Below, piece by piece: positions 24,619 through 34,733 of a stretch of DNA of 64,000 nt (its first letter is position 1; every line of letters starts with the position of its first letter). The DNA comes from CAIXSC01 sp046349915 (GTDB taxonomy: Bacteria; Planctomycetota; Planctomycetia; Pirellulales; Pirellulaceae). The DNA is taken from the NCBI GenBank assembly GCA_046349915.1, contig JAXMBL010000008.1, positions 248,001 through 312,000 of the forward strand, read 5' to 3'. The translations under genes were made by a program, and so were the position numbers. The notes under the pieces are model-generated. The model searched no databases. It saw only the letters and a list, made by a program, of their open reading frames with translations, and was not told where the DNA came from.

Positions 24619-26064
24619 ATGATGCTCGAGTTCACTGAACCGTCGAGTCAGTCTGCGAAGCTTCGCGAACGGCGAGCGTGGCTCCGGTTGGCCACTCTCG
24701 GCGGCTTGACGACTTTGTCGAGCGGGCTGCCGCGAGCGTTGAGCGCTGAACCACCCGCGACTTCGACGCGGCCGGTGGGGTTCGGGCGAGCGAAGTCGGT
24801 GATCGTGGTCTTTGCCAGCGGCGGCCAAAGCCAACTCGACATGTGGGACCCCAAGCCTTCCGCGCCGCTCGACGTGCGTGGCGAGTTTCGCACGATACAG
24901 ACGGCGATCGCGGGCGAGCGCGTATGCGAGCATTTGCCACGAGTCGCTCGGACGCTCGACCGCTGCTCGATCGTCCGGAGCATGTCGCATGAAGATCTCG
25001 ATCACGGCTCAGCCGTCTATCTTGCACTCACCGGCCATTACCATCCTCGTCGCTCGTCCAATCCTCCACCCGCGAGCGCCGACTTCCCCACACTGGGCGC
25101 GTTGGTGCGTCGAGTGCGCTCGGGCAAGAAGTTCCTCAGCGATGCGTTGCACTTGAATGGTCCGGCCTTGGTGCCGACCACTGAATCGCCGGGCCAGAAT
25201 GGCGGATTCCTTGGACGAGGTTTCGAACCTTGGGTGATAGGCGATGTCCGCGACGCTCGCGGCGCCATTCCGGGGCTCGCGCCGCGGATCGATTTGTCGG
25301 CGACTCGCATCGACGACCGCCTGTCCCTCAAACGCTCACTCGACCAAATCCACCGCGAACTCGATGGACTCGAAACTACCATCGACATGAATCGTTGGTA
25401 CCAAGAAGCTCGTCAGTTGCTGGAAACCCCGGCCGCTCGCCGAGCTTTCGACTTGGAGTCGGAACGGCCCGAGCTTCGTGACCGCTACGGACGTCATCGA
25501 AGTGGGCAAGCACTCCTGCTCGCTCGCCGACTGGTCGAGGCAGGCGTACCCTACATCAATGTCATCTGGAACCACTCGAATCGCGGCCAGGACGATGCGC
25601 CGGACGACACCGACCAATATGGCTGGGACACACACAACGATATCTTTGTCGCGATGCGCGAGCGGTTGTTGCCGCGGTTCGATGAGAGTTTTTCCGCGTT
25701 GATCGAGGACCTCGACCAGCGCGGTCTGCTGAACGACACGTTGGTCATCTGCATGGGCGAGTTTGGACGTGCGCCGCGAGTGGCGCTGGAGCCGCGATTC
25801 GCGGGCGCCACTCCTGGCCGTAAACACTGGCCCAACGTCTATTCAATTGTGTTCGCGGGCGCGGGCGTGCGACGCGGCTCGATCGTGGGTGCTTCTGACC
25901 GATTGGGCGCCGAGCCGATCACTCAGCGCTACGGACCTTGGGATGTCGCCGCCACCCTCTTTCATTCGCTCGGCATCCCGCCCGATGCGTTCTACCGTGA
26001 TCTCGCCGGTCGCGAACTACGGTTGACCGAAGGGCGAGTGATCGACCCCTTGTTCGGCGCTTGA
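24619..26064 (+). CDS. DUF1501 protein
   Basis: The 481-residue protein has an N-terminal RRAWLRLATLGGLTTLSSG segment that looks like a Tat signal, so export in folded form is likely. The DUF1501 pattern follows: SVIVVFASGGQSQLDMWDPK, a CSIVRSMSHEDLDHGSA motif, a central GWDTHNDIF and VICMGEFGRAP. The family belongs to the alkaline phosphatase/sulfatase superfamily by fold. It is expanded in planctomycetes, usually paired with a DUF1553/DUF1549 cytochrome-like gene, which is absent here. The substrate is unknown. The start ATG (24619 or the next codon) lacks a clear ribosome binding site. Confidence 0.92.
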   Translation: MMLEFTEPSSQSAKLRERRAWLRLATLGGLTTLSSGLPRALSAEPPATSTRPVGFGRAKSVIVVFASGGQSQLDMWDPKPSAPLDVRGEFRTIQTAIAGERVCEHLPRVARTLDRCSIVRSMSHEDLDHGSAVYLALTGHYHPRRSSNPPPASADFPTLGALVRRVRSGKKFLSDALHLNGPALVPTTESPGQNGGFLGRGFEPWVIGDVRDARGAIPGLAPRIDLSATRIDDRLSLKRSLDQIHRELDGLETTIDMNRWYQEARQLLETPAARRAFDLESERPELRDRYGRHRSGQALLLARRLVEAGVPYINVIWNHSNRGQDDAPDDTDQYGWDTHNDIFVAMRERLLPRFDESFSALIEDLDQRGLLNDTLVICMGEFGRAPRVALEPRFAGATPGRKHWPNVYSIVFAGAGVRRGSIVGASDRLGAEPITQRYGPWDVAATLFHSLGIPPDAFYRDLAGRELRLTEGRVIDPLFGA

Positions 26065-26115
26065 AGCGAACTGATCGCCGAGTCATGACATGACGCTCGC
26101 GTGATCCACGATCAG

Positions 26116-26514
26116 TTAGTCCTGATCGCCGTATGCTTCACGCTCGAAGGGATTGTCGCGGTAAGCTCGGCGGCCTTGCAGCCAAACGACCAGCGAGGCC
26201 AGCAGGTACGCTGGCCCCATCAAGAATCCCCAGCGTTCGAACTGACGCACATGGACCCATTCGTGCTCACGCACTCGAGCCAGTCCCTCGGCCGTTTGTC
26301 CCAGGATCGTGTGGCCCAGCGTGATGGCGGTCGTCGCGGCGCCTAACGGCAGATGTCGTACGAACCAGCGAGTGAATCCGCCGTGAAACTCCAGCGTTCG
26401 CCCGATGCGTTGCACGCCGCCACCGGTGAAGACTCCGACGAAACCAATCAGCAAGCCCGCTAGGGAATAGGGGCTCGCCCAGAGGATTGCGAGCGTGATC
26501 AGTAGTCGGTGCAT
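26116..26514 (-). CDS. Small membrane protein with an HEWVH motif
   Basis: The 132-residue protein has hydrophobic segments near residues 3-30, 55-70 and 98-112. The motif REHEWVHVRQFERWG (HExxH) lies between the second and third, followed by a basic tail. HExxH binds zinc in metalloproteases, but the protein is too short for a known peptidase family, so activity is uncertain. The pattern is found in conserved planctomycete proteins of unknown role. It is convergent with the DUF1501 gene (51 bases apart). Confidence 0.7.
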   Translation of the reverse strand: MHRLLITLAILWASPYSLAGLLIGFVGVFTGGGVQRIGRTLEFHGGFTRWFVRHLPLGAATTAITLGHTILGQTAEGLARVREHEWVHVRQFERWGFLMGPAYLLASLVVWLQGRRAYRDNPFEREAYGDQD

Positions 26515-26545
26515 GATGTCTCGGGGGCGGTTTGTTTTGGTTGTT

Positions 26546-26652
26546 GAAGCGGAACTCGCAAGAGTTCCGACTCGTTGTCTGCGAGTTGTTTGTTTTGCTG
26601 GTGCGGCGTTGGTTGGTGGGTTGACGGTCGGAATTCTTGCGAATTCCGCTAC
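26546..26652. repeat. Sixth REPIN copy, at the 3' end of the giant gene
   Basis: It has the same organisation as the array at 15871: GGAACTC hairpin, ~60-base core with TGGTGCGGCGTTGGTT, and an inverse GGAATTC hairpin ending CTAC. Its outer CTAC overlaps the stop codon of the gene at 26649-34073 (TAG on the minus strand). Confidence 0.9.
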
Positions 26653-29600
26653 GTTTCGGACAGGCGAGCCACGGCGACGAGCGCGGCGTAGAACTCTTGC
26701 GCTAGCGTGGGAGCTGGCGGCAGATTGGGGAGCGGCGGGCCGAGATGAGTGGTGCGCTGCGAGCGAGGATGGCGAACTGCGTCGGCCAACGCCTGCATGA
26801 TCACTCGCCGGTCTTCGTGGTTCGTCCAGACGTTCTGACCGACCGATTGCAGGATTCGCCCGGCGGCATACGCGGCCACCGTATCGTCGGAATAAAGCCC
26901 ATCGCGATTCTCGGGCGATCCAATCAAGGGTTGCAGAGCGCCTCGTGCGACGGTATGGAATTTCTCGGTGGCGTCCAACGCCGCTTCGATGACATCGGTC
27001 CGTTCGCGAAACGATTCCAAGAACACTCGAGCCACTCGCTCCGTCACCTCGCGCAGATTACCGAGCATCGACAACGCACAGGCCCGCACGATTCTCGACG
27101 CTCCAAACCTGGCGTCTTCACACAGTTGATTGCGAAACTGCTCGCGAATTTCGCGCGGCGACAAGGCGGAATAGAACACGGCGGGCGCGCGTTGAGCTAG
27201 TCCGGCCAACGTCTGTATCAGGGCGCAATAGAGCCAAGATTCTCGTCCAAGAATCGAGAATGTCGTCCCCTCGACTCCGGCCCGCTTCAGTCGTTCGCGC
27301 TGGTCGCCACACCATGTGAGCAACGCTTGGACCAATACGCCGTCATGCTCCAACGGTTCGACTTCGTAGGCGGCTGTTTGCAAGTACTTCTCGGCTCGTC
27401 CCGCGTACAGAATTCTGTTGCCAAGTCGCTTGAGCGCATCAACAAACGCATCGTGATCGCCGTTCCTTATCACCTCGCCAAATGAACGACTCTCGCTCTC
27501 GAGTTGAATTAACGCCTGCGGATACAACTGAGCGGCGTCAAGATCGGGATACTGTGCACGAGCAGTCGTCAGCGCTCGGACGATTGCCGCCACTTGCTCG
27601 TCATTCGACTGAATCGTGGGATAATACCGCAACGAATCGAAGTAGGCCGGATTGAGTGCGGGGAGCACTGGCCAATCGTGTTGGTAGCGGTCGCGAACGG
27701 CCAGCAATGCGAACGACTGCAGGATATGCTGCTGTGTGCGAGGACCGGCATTCGACAATCCACGACAAAGCTCCAACGCAACCTCGTGCGTCGTGTACTC
27801 AATGTCCGAGGCAATCGACAACGGCCAACCCTTTTCGACCGACTGTTCGGCATCGCGCAACCAATCTCTGAGCGGAAGCTTGTCGTCGTAGGCAATGAAC
27901 TCATTAAGATTCAAGAGCCAGCCCGCGGTGCTGAAGTTGGCTCGCGCAACTTCCTTGATCAGTGAATACGCGAAACCTCGACCCATGCGAGTCAACGACA
28001 GGCGGGGTGGTGATTGGCTGGCGACCCCTAGACTCCAGTCCTGCACCGCAATCCACTCCGCTCGTTTGCGGATAAACGAGTCGGTCGCGTTCAGGCAACG
28101 AGCCAACTCGGCGAGTATCTCCGCTTGTGGACCGCGGGCTTCCCCAATCAACAAGGCAGCGCTGGTCGAACGTGTGATCGCTGGAGCAAGCGGCTCCCTG
28201 GCCTTGTTCGTCGATGGAGTAAAGAGCGGTTTTGAGTCGACGCGTGCCCAATTCTCGACGATGGGAAGTGCTTGGACATCCGGCTGACGCAGCAAGCGCC
28301 ACAGCGGTTCCAGCAATACGGTCTCGCCGCGTTCCACAAGCAGGTCGAGTGCGAGAGCGGCAGCACCTGTTAGACGCACTCCCCACGACTCGTCACGCTC
28401 ACACAGTATCTGAACCGTGGCGGGGTCGGCATGACGTGCGAGATCCTCCCAAGTGCGAGACTGCCAGTCGTTCTGGTCTACTTCAAGTTCACCCAACTTG
28501 GCCCAGGTGGCGAGCACCGATAAGGACATGCGAGCGAGTTCCTGGCCTTCCCCAAACTCGGCCCGCAGCGCGTTGAGTATTGCGGCGTGTCGCCGTTCGG
28601 CCCACGCTCGAGCCACCGGGTCGCGTAGGGAGTCGATGGCGAATTCGAGTTCGGCGTCAAGCTCTGAATAGACTCGGGCCAGCGGGCGCAATTGCCTCAA
28701 TAGTTCCGCTCGTGCCTCCTCGTCACCGACATCTTGCGAAGCATTCAAAGCGCGTCGCAGAAGACCTGCTCGCTGTTTCTCAGCCGCCAAAAAGACGGCT
28801 CGCCCAATCGCTCGAGCTCTTTGATCCGCGTCCTTGATCCAAGGAATAACCTGCAACAGCCGTGACACCTTTTCGCGTCGGTGTTCGGTAGCGCACCGAA
28901 TGGCGATCTGCTCGAACGCTTGCGCTTGCTCGAGAGGATCGACTACCATGATCGCTCGGCCAAACGCTTCGTCCAGCAACGAGTTTCGCTCGTCCCCCCA
29001 AGCATCCGCGAGCCGAATGAGTACTCGCGTGGCGGCAAAATCGTCGGGCTCCAATTTGGCAAGACGCCGCAGTTCCTCCCGCGTCGATTCGCCGCTATCG
29101 GTCGACTCGAGAGAGACATTGAAGCGTCGACGAATCTCCGCCGAATAAGGGTTAATCGCCTCGACGAGTAGCGCGGCGCGAAATTCGAGCTCCAGTGCGT
29201 GGCGTCCGCGAATGCGCTGCGAAACCGCGGCGAGCAGCAGCGAGCGCGACTTGGCATAGTCGTCAGGTATGGCGAGCAGCGAGTTGTAGGCGTAGATCCC
29301 GATATCGAATTCCGTCGCGGTTGTTTCAGTTTCTGGCACAGGATCGGTCCGAGGAGACAAATGCGGCGGCCCCCACGGCACGGGCAAACTCCATTTCCGA
29401 CTCAGCGTTCGCAAGAACTGACGCGACTCGACCGCGAGTCGTTGCGGCGGCGTCATGCGCGACGATCGTAGGCTGTCGCGCGTCGGTTGCAGCTTTTCAA
29501 CATTCCAGACCAGAGTTGACGAAGGGCTATCGAACAAGCAACTCTCGCCCACGCGACGTAAGAAAACACCCAAGGGCCCCGAGACATTGCTGTCGGCGAT

Positions 29601-32600
29601 TTCAATCAAGTCTCCGGGCGAAGGGGCCGATCGATTGGCGTTGAAGTGTCGAGTATGCATGACGACCAGCATCTCGGCGAAGTCGAGTTGTTCGATGGCC
29701 GTGGCGCAATCGCCATTTGCCGGATCGGTCGCTAATTCGGCGGCCGTCTGCTTGTAAGCGCCAAAAAAGAAACGGCGGTAGCGAGGAGCGGCGGCGTTCA
29801 GGCGGCGGATCACGCGAGGCTCAAGACAGGCGGTCGCTCGAAACCAAGCGTCGCGCATCAACGCTCGCGCACGGCGCAGCCGACGATGCGCCGCGGCTCG
29901 ATCGGAGGCGGAGAATTCGCGAGTCCATGCATCGGACCCTGGATCATCGCCGAGCATCAGCAGGGCGATCGCGTCGGCTCGTTTGGCGGGATCGGTTTCC
30001 GTCCGCAAGTGAACTCGCAGTTCGGCGGCCACACGCTCAAAATCCCAGCCATCTCGTAGTGCTTCCGCGATGCCTTCATCAAAGGCCGTGCGGCCGACAA
30101 TCCAGTCGGGCTGGATCTCGGGCTGCATTCCCACACCCGTCTTCCAGCGACCTCCCCGAGTATCCAAATGGACTGCGATGGCGTAGACAGGATCTTTTTT
30201 GCCCCAGCGGCGATGGAGCCCGGTGGAATAACGTTGGCGCATGTCGTCGCCAAACCACAGATAAAATGCGAAGCGGTAGTAGGAATCGGCGTCGTCATGC
30301 GCTCGCCAATCTCCGATTCCGCCGTACATGCCGATCAGGACCGCCATCCAGCGTGGATCGTTGGGAAGCGAGGCGCCGGCGCGAGATCGCAATGCCAGCG
30401 CATCGCGCACGGGATGAGGTGCGCTGGCGGCCAACGGCGCCCGTCTTGGTTCCCCATAAGTTGGACTTCCCTTGTACGATGTTTGATGACCAGGGTGGCC
30501 GCTCGCAGCCACCTGCAATGCTCGATGGATTGGCGAGTCGCGATCCAAGTCATCCAGCGATCGAGCATCCCACAATGCGTCGACGAGACTGGCGGTGAAC
30601 CATTCCAATTCCAGTAGAATGGACGCGATCGAACATGCCATGGCATCAGGGGTTTCGTTCCAAGCATCCGACGAACCAATGTGGTTCGTGGCTGTGACGG
30701 CTAACGCCTTTCGCAAAATCCTGGCTCGCAGCAAGTCCTGGATCGTCTCCTCGACCAACTGTTCGCACGCGGTGCGGAGTCGCGCGATCGAGTCCTCGAC
30801 CAACTTCTTCAGCCAAGGGGTCGCCTGTTGTTGAGCGTACGCAGTGACCAACCGCTCCACGATTTTGGCGACCGAATCGCGCGAATACGATACCAGGTCA
30901 TCGAACGCAGCGATTACCATCAGCGCAGAGCGGGGAAGCAAGTCGCCAAAATGGTCATCCAACTCGAGCAGCCGCGTAATTACTTTCGAAAGATCTCCTT
31001 GCCGCTCGACGCTGATTACCCCCAGCGCCATCAAGATCGGTTCGCGATAGCGAGTGTCGTCTAAATGGGAGTGAATGGTGTCGGCGATGGCGGCGACGTC
31101 GCCGCGAGCGAGTCGTCGTCCGACCAAATACTCTTGAATCGAGTGCACCGTGAAGCCAAACATCGCGGGCCCACGTGGCGCCAGCACGCCGATGTCATTG
31201 CTTAAGACCCGCATCAGTTCATCAATGTGTCGCCGCGAGAGATAAGGACTGGCAACGTTCGAGCCCTCTGAAGAGCGACCGGCGAGCGTTTCCGGGGTTG
31301 GGCGGGGAGGCGATGCGAGAAGATCCTTCAGCTCTTGTTCGCGGATCATCCCCGTCGGTGAATTCTGGTGAATCCACTGAGCGACATCTTCTAACATGCG
31401 CAGCAAGGGGGCGTCGTCGAACGCTTCTAGTTCCGTGGCGTCGCGCCCATGCTCGGCATCGACCCGCTGATGCCAGATCTCGAAGAACTTGCTGACTGCC
31501 AGGCGATAGTTTTCAACCCGTGTTTCCGCCAGTTTTCCTTGATCGTGAAATACGGCGGTCAATACGCCGACCTGGAGAGGGTTTGTGATGAAGCGAGCGA
31601 GCCGTCTTCGTGGGTCTTCCAACTCGTGCAGTAAGCGATCGGACTTCTCGGATGCCGCCTCAACCGTATCCGACATCGCTCGCATCCAATTGCTGACGAA
31701 ACGCTTGACCGCATCGGTCGACATGCCCTCCACGACCACCGTGTGCAGATTGCCTTCGAGTGGGCAGAGGTTGTAGCCCGCGATTCGACTGGTGACGACC
31801 AATCGATTACCCGAGTTGCGTGCGAACGTGGAATGGGCGTTGGAAAGCAATGTCGAGAGGGGGCGTCCATCGACCGAGCGTCGCGGAGGAGAGACATGCT
31901 CGCGCAGAAAGTCACTCACCGCGTTCCGCACTCGCTCGCGAGTTTCGCTAGAGGTGACTTCATCCAGCCCGTCGATGATCACCAAGGCGACTTTGCGTTC
32001 AATGACTCGACGGACGAATGCTTGACGCGCTTCGTCGGGAATGGGCTGCCCGAACTGCTCGCCTGCGCCATACGAAGGACGCGAGCCGTCTCGCCAACGT
32101 TGAGCTCCCAGGTATTGCATCAGCGTAAGCGATTGGTCTCGACATCGTTCCATCGCATCCGCGAATTCGGTCGCTACGACCAGCAAGGGAAGACGCCACG
32201 GACCGAGGTTAAACACCTGATCGCTATCGGCGCATTTCGGGTCGAGTGCGGTAAGGGGAACTTCAACGCGTTGACGCCTGTTCTTCCAGGCACGAGCCAT
32301 GGTGAGCGCCAACCAGCGAGCGAGTGTTGTTTTTCCGCTCCCCGGATCGCCGAGGATGACCAGGCAAGAGTGGTTGTGATACACCTGTCCCAGCGTCAGC
32401 GACCGATTGGCTTCGCGCGGCGTCAGCAACAGGTCGATGCCATACTCCTCGGGAATTCCCCAGCCGCCTTGACGAACATAGGCCTGCGTGGCTTGATCCA
32501 ACGCAGTGCCTGAAGAGGCAAGCAACTCGATCGCCCCCTCAGTGGCTTGCTCTAATAAGACGCGGTAAGTCGCCTGTCGTTCGTGATCGCTGCGCGAGTC

Positions 32601-34073
32601 GACCTTGAGCGCCGTGTAGACCTGGTCCAGCGGCGCCGCTCGCATGTGGCTGAAGGGGAGTTTCAGTTGAGCGTGGCAGCGCTCGAGCCAGTCCATCTCG
32701 CGTTCGACCAACGTCTGATCGCACTCGTCGACCGGATCGATTTCTTGGAGTTTATGCAGCAGATCGCCCAAATCGTCGGCGGGGACCAATTCGATCTCGG
32801 GCGGAATGGCAACCTGATGCTCAAGGAGCTCTTCGTACTGCGCTCGCTGGAGAACGATGCGCTGTAGTCCTGCCTTGCCTGCGGCGCGAATCTTGGCAGG
32901 TAGAGACTCTCTATGCACTGGCTGTAAGGGGATACTCTCCATGCGAGCAGGTATTTCACTTGTCGATGATTCCGGCAGTTCCGTGCCCAGCGAGATGCTG
33001 GCGGTGCTAAGGGGATTGAGGGGCAAACCGACCGCCGCAGCATAGAGTCCGCAGAAAAACAGGCCGCCCGCTGATCCTCCGCTCAAGCAAACGACGTATT
33101 CCGGGCCTCTGGGAGTAAGGTCTGGGGCGATGCGGAGTGCCGGCAGTCGTTCGAAGGAGCCGCGTTCGAGTGCCAATCGTTTGATTTCGGGATCAGCCAT
33201 TCTCCACGCGAGTGACAGGCTCCGGACTATCGACACGTGGATCGCGACCAAGCCCAAGGCGATGGGATCGAGGTAAGGCCCGTAGCAAATGTCGATCGCG
33301 GAATCGATACGCAACTCGCGCACGAAACCCTGTGGCTCAATCCTCGGCGAAGGTGAAGGAGTCGCGAATAAGGTCGAGAGGACGACGGGAGGAACGGAGG
33401 CTTGCGAGGAACCATTGGCTTGTTCGGTTTCGCCCAGCACATAGCTCAAAGCGCGACGAAACATCAACAGCACATGGGCGCGACAGGCCTTCCGGCGGAG
33501 TGCCGCCGTCGCTCGCGCGCTGGTCGGTCCTTCTGTCGAGAACGCCTGAGCGCTCATCGCCACCCCCGACTCGATCATCGGGCTCTCCAATGGCACAGCG
33601 GACGCGTACGCTTCGAGGGCGAGATTGCTCCAACGCTCGAACTCGGTGGGAAGCACGCCCGTTTGCCAGCCCTGCAGCTCATGAGCCGCTCGTAGAACAG
33701 TCAGCATGCCGCGAGCCTGCCAAGCTGTGCGGTCGAGCAGTGCGTCGTCGCCGGCGGCCGACGAGTCGCTGACTCCGAGATGCACTGCCTTAATCAGGTC
33801 GCTCAAAGCCGCGATGGGCGAGGCGGTCGACGAAGCTGCCTGAGAGTGGCTCCCCTGCTCCGCCGTTGTCTTCCCATTCTGCAAGAGTGCGTCGATCGAT
33901 TGGAGCAGTGGTTCATCGAGTCGCCCGTGTTGTTGGCGCGCATGCCGCCAGAGCGTGGCTTGTGGGCCTAGCCAATGCTCGCGAAACCCGGGGCGATCCG
34001 CGGTCTGCAGGGCCGCCAGCGCGGGATGATCGGGTTGAGTATCCATGGATGAAGACACGGTCATGTGGTTCAC
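26649..34073 (-). CDS. Giant Lon-like protease - NACHT ATPase - helical repeat protein
   Basis: The protein has 2474 residues. Residues 1-240 are helical and unassigned. Residues about 245-445 resemble a Lon (S16) protease domain: GGSAGGLFFCGLYAAAVG with candidate nucleophile Ser334, a gap with a short insertion, LPAKIRAAGKAGLQRIVL with candidate Lys394, then EIELVPADDLGDLLHKL. Residues about 540-860 form a NACHT-type STAND ATPase with Walker A GDPGSGKTT (575-583) and Walker B VALVIIDGLDEV (695-706). A FTVHSIQEYLVGRRL winged-helix-like segment follows. The remaining ~1400 residues are helical, HEAT/ARM-like, and probably sense a ligand. It is third in an operon behind an ECF sigma gene (45-base gap). 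The start is uncertain (GTG 34073 or ATG 34064; no clear ribosome binding site). Its TAG stop is supplied by a REP element. Confidence 0.85.
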   Translation of the reverse strand: MNHMTVSSSMDTQPDHPALAALQTADRPGFREHWLGPQATLWRHARQQHGRLDEPLLQSIDALLQNGKTTAEQGSHSQAASSTASPIAALSDLIKAVHLGVSDSSAAGDDALLDRTAWQARGMLTVLRAAHELQGWQTGVLPTEFERWSNLALEAYASAVPLESPMIESGVAMSAQAFSTEGPTSARATAALRRKACRAHVLLMFRRALSYVLGETEQANGSSQASVPPVVLSTLFATPSPSPRIEPQGFVRELRIDSAIDICYGPYLDPIALGLVAIHVSIVRSLSLAWRMADPEIKRLALERGSFERLPALRIAPDLTPRGPEYVVCLSGGSAGGLFFCGLYAAAVGLPLNPLSTASISLGTELPESSTSEIPARMESIPLQPVHRESLPAKIRAAGKAGLQRIVLQRAQYEELLEHQVAIPPEIELVPADDLGDLLHKLQEIDPVDECDQTLVEREMDWLERCHAQLKLPFSHMRAAPLDQVYTALKVDSRSDHERQATYRVLLEQATEGAIELLASSGTALDQATQAYVRQGGWGIPEEYGIDLLLTPREANRSLTLGQVYHNHSCLVILGDPGSGKTTLARWLALTMARAWKNRRQRVEVPLTALDPKCADSDQVFNLGPWRLPLLVVATEFADAMERCRDQSLTLMQYLGAQRWRDGSRPSYGAGEQFGQPIPDEARQAFVRRVIERKVALVIIDGLDEVTSSETRERVRNAVSDFLREHVSPPRRSVDGRPLSTLLSNAHSTFARNSGNRLVVTSRIAGYNLCPLEGNLHTVVVEGMSTDAVKRFVSNWMRAMSDTVEAASEKSDRLLHELEDPRRRLARFITNPLQVGVLTAVFHDQGKLAETRVENYRLAVSKFFEIWHQRVDAEHGRDATELEAFDDAPLLRMLEDVAQWIHQNSPTGMIREQELKDLLASPPRPTPETLAGRSSEGSNVASPYLSRRHIDELMRVLSNDIGVLAPRGPAMFGFTVHSIQEYLVGRRLARGDVAAIADTIHSHLDDTRYREPILMALGVISVERQGDLSKVITRLLELDDHFGDLLPRSALMVIAAFDDLVSYSRDSVAKIVERLVTAYAQQQATPWLKKLVEDSIARLRTACEQLVEETIQDLLRARILRKALAVTATNHIGSSDAWNETPDAMACSIASILLELEWFTASLVDALWDARSLDDLDRDSPIHRALQVAASGHPGHQTSYKGSPTYGEPRRAPLAASAPHPVRDALALRSRAGASLPNDPRWMAVLIGMYGGIGDWRAHDDADSYYRFAFYLWFGDDMRQRYSTGLHRRWGKKDPVYAIAVHLDTRGGRWKTGVGMQPEIQPDWIVGRTAFDEGIAEALRDGWDFERVAAELRVHLRTETDPAKRADAIALLMLGDDPGSDAWTREFSASDRAAAHRRLRRARALMRDAWFRATACLEPRVIRRLNAAAPRYRRFFFGAYKQTAAELATDPANGDCATAIEQLDFAEMLVVMHTRHFNANRSAPSPGDLIEIADSNVSGPLGVFLRRVGESCLFDSPSSTLVWNVEKLQPTRDSLRSSRMTPPQRLAVESRQFLRTLSRKWSLPVPWGPPHLSPRTDPVPETETTATEFDIGIYAYNSLLAIPDDYAKSRSLLLAAVSQRIRGRHALELEFRAALLVEAINPYSAEIRRRFNVSLESTDSGESTREELRRLAKLEPDDFAATRVLIRLADAWGDERNSLLDEAFGRAIMVVDPLEQAQAFEQIAIRCATEHRREKVSRLLQVIPWIKDADQRARAIGRAVFLAAEKQRAGLLRRALNASQDVGDEEARAELLRQLRPLARVYSELDAELEFAIDSLRDPVARAWAERRHAAILNALRAEFGEGQELARMSLSVLATWAKLGELEVDQNDWQSRTWEDLARHADPATVQILCERDESWGVRLTGAAALALDLLVERGETVLLEPLWRLLRQPDVQALPIVENWARVDSKPLFTPSTNKAREPLAPAITRSTSAALLIGEARGPQAEILAELARCLNATDSFIRKRAEWIAVQDWSLGVASQSPPRLSLTRMGRGFAYSLIKEVARANFSTAGWLLNLNEFIAYDDKLPLRDWLRDAEQSVEKGWPLSIASDIEYTTHEVALELCRGLSNAGPRTQQHILQSFALLAVRDRYQHDWPVLPALNPAYFDSLRYYPTIQSNDEQVAAIVRALTTARAQYPDLDAAQLYPQALIQLESESRSFGEVIRNGDHDAFVDALKRLGNRILYAGRAEKYLQTAAYEVEPLEHDGVLVQALLTWCGDQRERLKRAGVEGTTFSILGRESWLYCALIQTLAGLAQRAPAVFYSALSPREIREQFRNQLCEDARFGASRIVRACALSMLGNLREVTERVARVFLESFRERTDVIEAALDATEKFHTVARGALQPLIGSPENRDGLYSDDTVAAYAAGRILQSVGQNVWTNHEDRRVIMQALADAVRHPRSQRTTHLGPPLPNLPPAPTLAQEFYAALVAVARLSET

Positions 34074-34118
34074 GAATTGAAGGGTGAAAGGCGTGTCTTG
34101 AACGTGACGACTTGTCGA

Positions 34119-34733
34119 CTATCCCAAACCTCGTTCCTCGGGGAAGAGTTTTTCTAGCCGTTTCTTGAGACTCGCGATCCGCGCGTAGATGGTGCCGAGC
34201 GGCGTTGAGTAGTGCTGCGCCAACTCGTCCAGAGTCAACCCGTCGACGAATCTCAGCATCAACAACTCGCGTTCGTGGTCGGTCAGGTGTGAGAGCACGA
34301 TCGCGACGAGCTCACGGTCTTCCAGACTCGCGGCGCCTGAAGGATGGGCGTCGGTGGCGAGTCGGTCGACCAATCGCTCACCGCCCTCATCGCTTGCTTG
34401 GGGCGACGACAAGTCAGTGCTGGATCGGACCGGATTGCGGTTATCTCGTTCACGCACGCGCAGGCAGTAGTTGATCGCAATCGTAATGAAGTACCCTGGC
34501 TGTAGATCGACTTCTTTGCCACGAAACGAGTCGATCCGTTTATAGACGCTGAACACGGTTTCTTGCACACATTCCTCTGCCGACTCGTGGCTCAAGCCTG
34601 TCTTTCGAGCGACCTGCATCAAGCGGTCGTGAAGAACCGCCTGGAGTTCTTGCCAAGCACTATTGTCGCGGGCAATTAGACGTTCCACGAACTCGACCGT
34701 AAACCGTCCGATGGAATAGCTTGCGTTGCTCAT
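34119..34733 (-). CDS. ECF-type RNA polymerase sigma factor
   Basis: The 204-residue protein has sigma region 2 (HESAEECVQETVFSVYKRID) and region 4 (ELLMLRFVDGLTLDELAQHY, then GTIYARIASLKKRLEKLF). No region 3 or anti-sigma partner gene is visible. The ATG at 34733 has a perfect AGGAGGT and overlaps the upstream stop as ATGA, so translation is coupled to the 298-aa protein. Orphan ECF factors next to large STAND or protease proteins recur in planctomycetes. It may drive its own operon or targets elsewhere. Confidence 0.92.
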   Translation of the reverse strand: MSNASYSIGRFTVEFVERLIARDNSAWQELQAVLHDRLMQVARKTGLSHESAEECVQETVFSVYKRIDSFRGKEVDLQPGYFITIAINYCLRVRERDNRNPVRSSTDLSSPQASDEGGERLVDRLATDAHPSGAASLEDRELVAIVLSHLTDHERELLMLRFVDGLTLDELAQHYSTPLGTIYARIASLKKRLEKLFPEERGLG

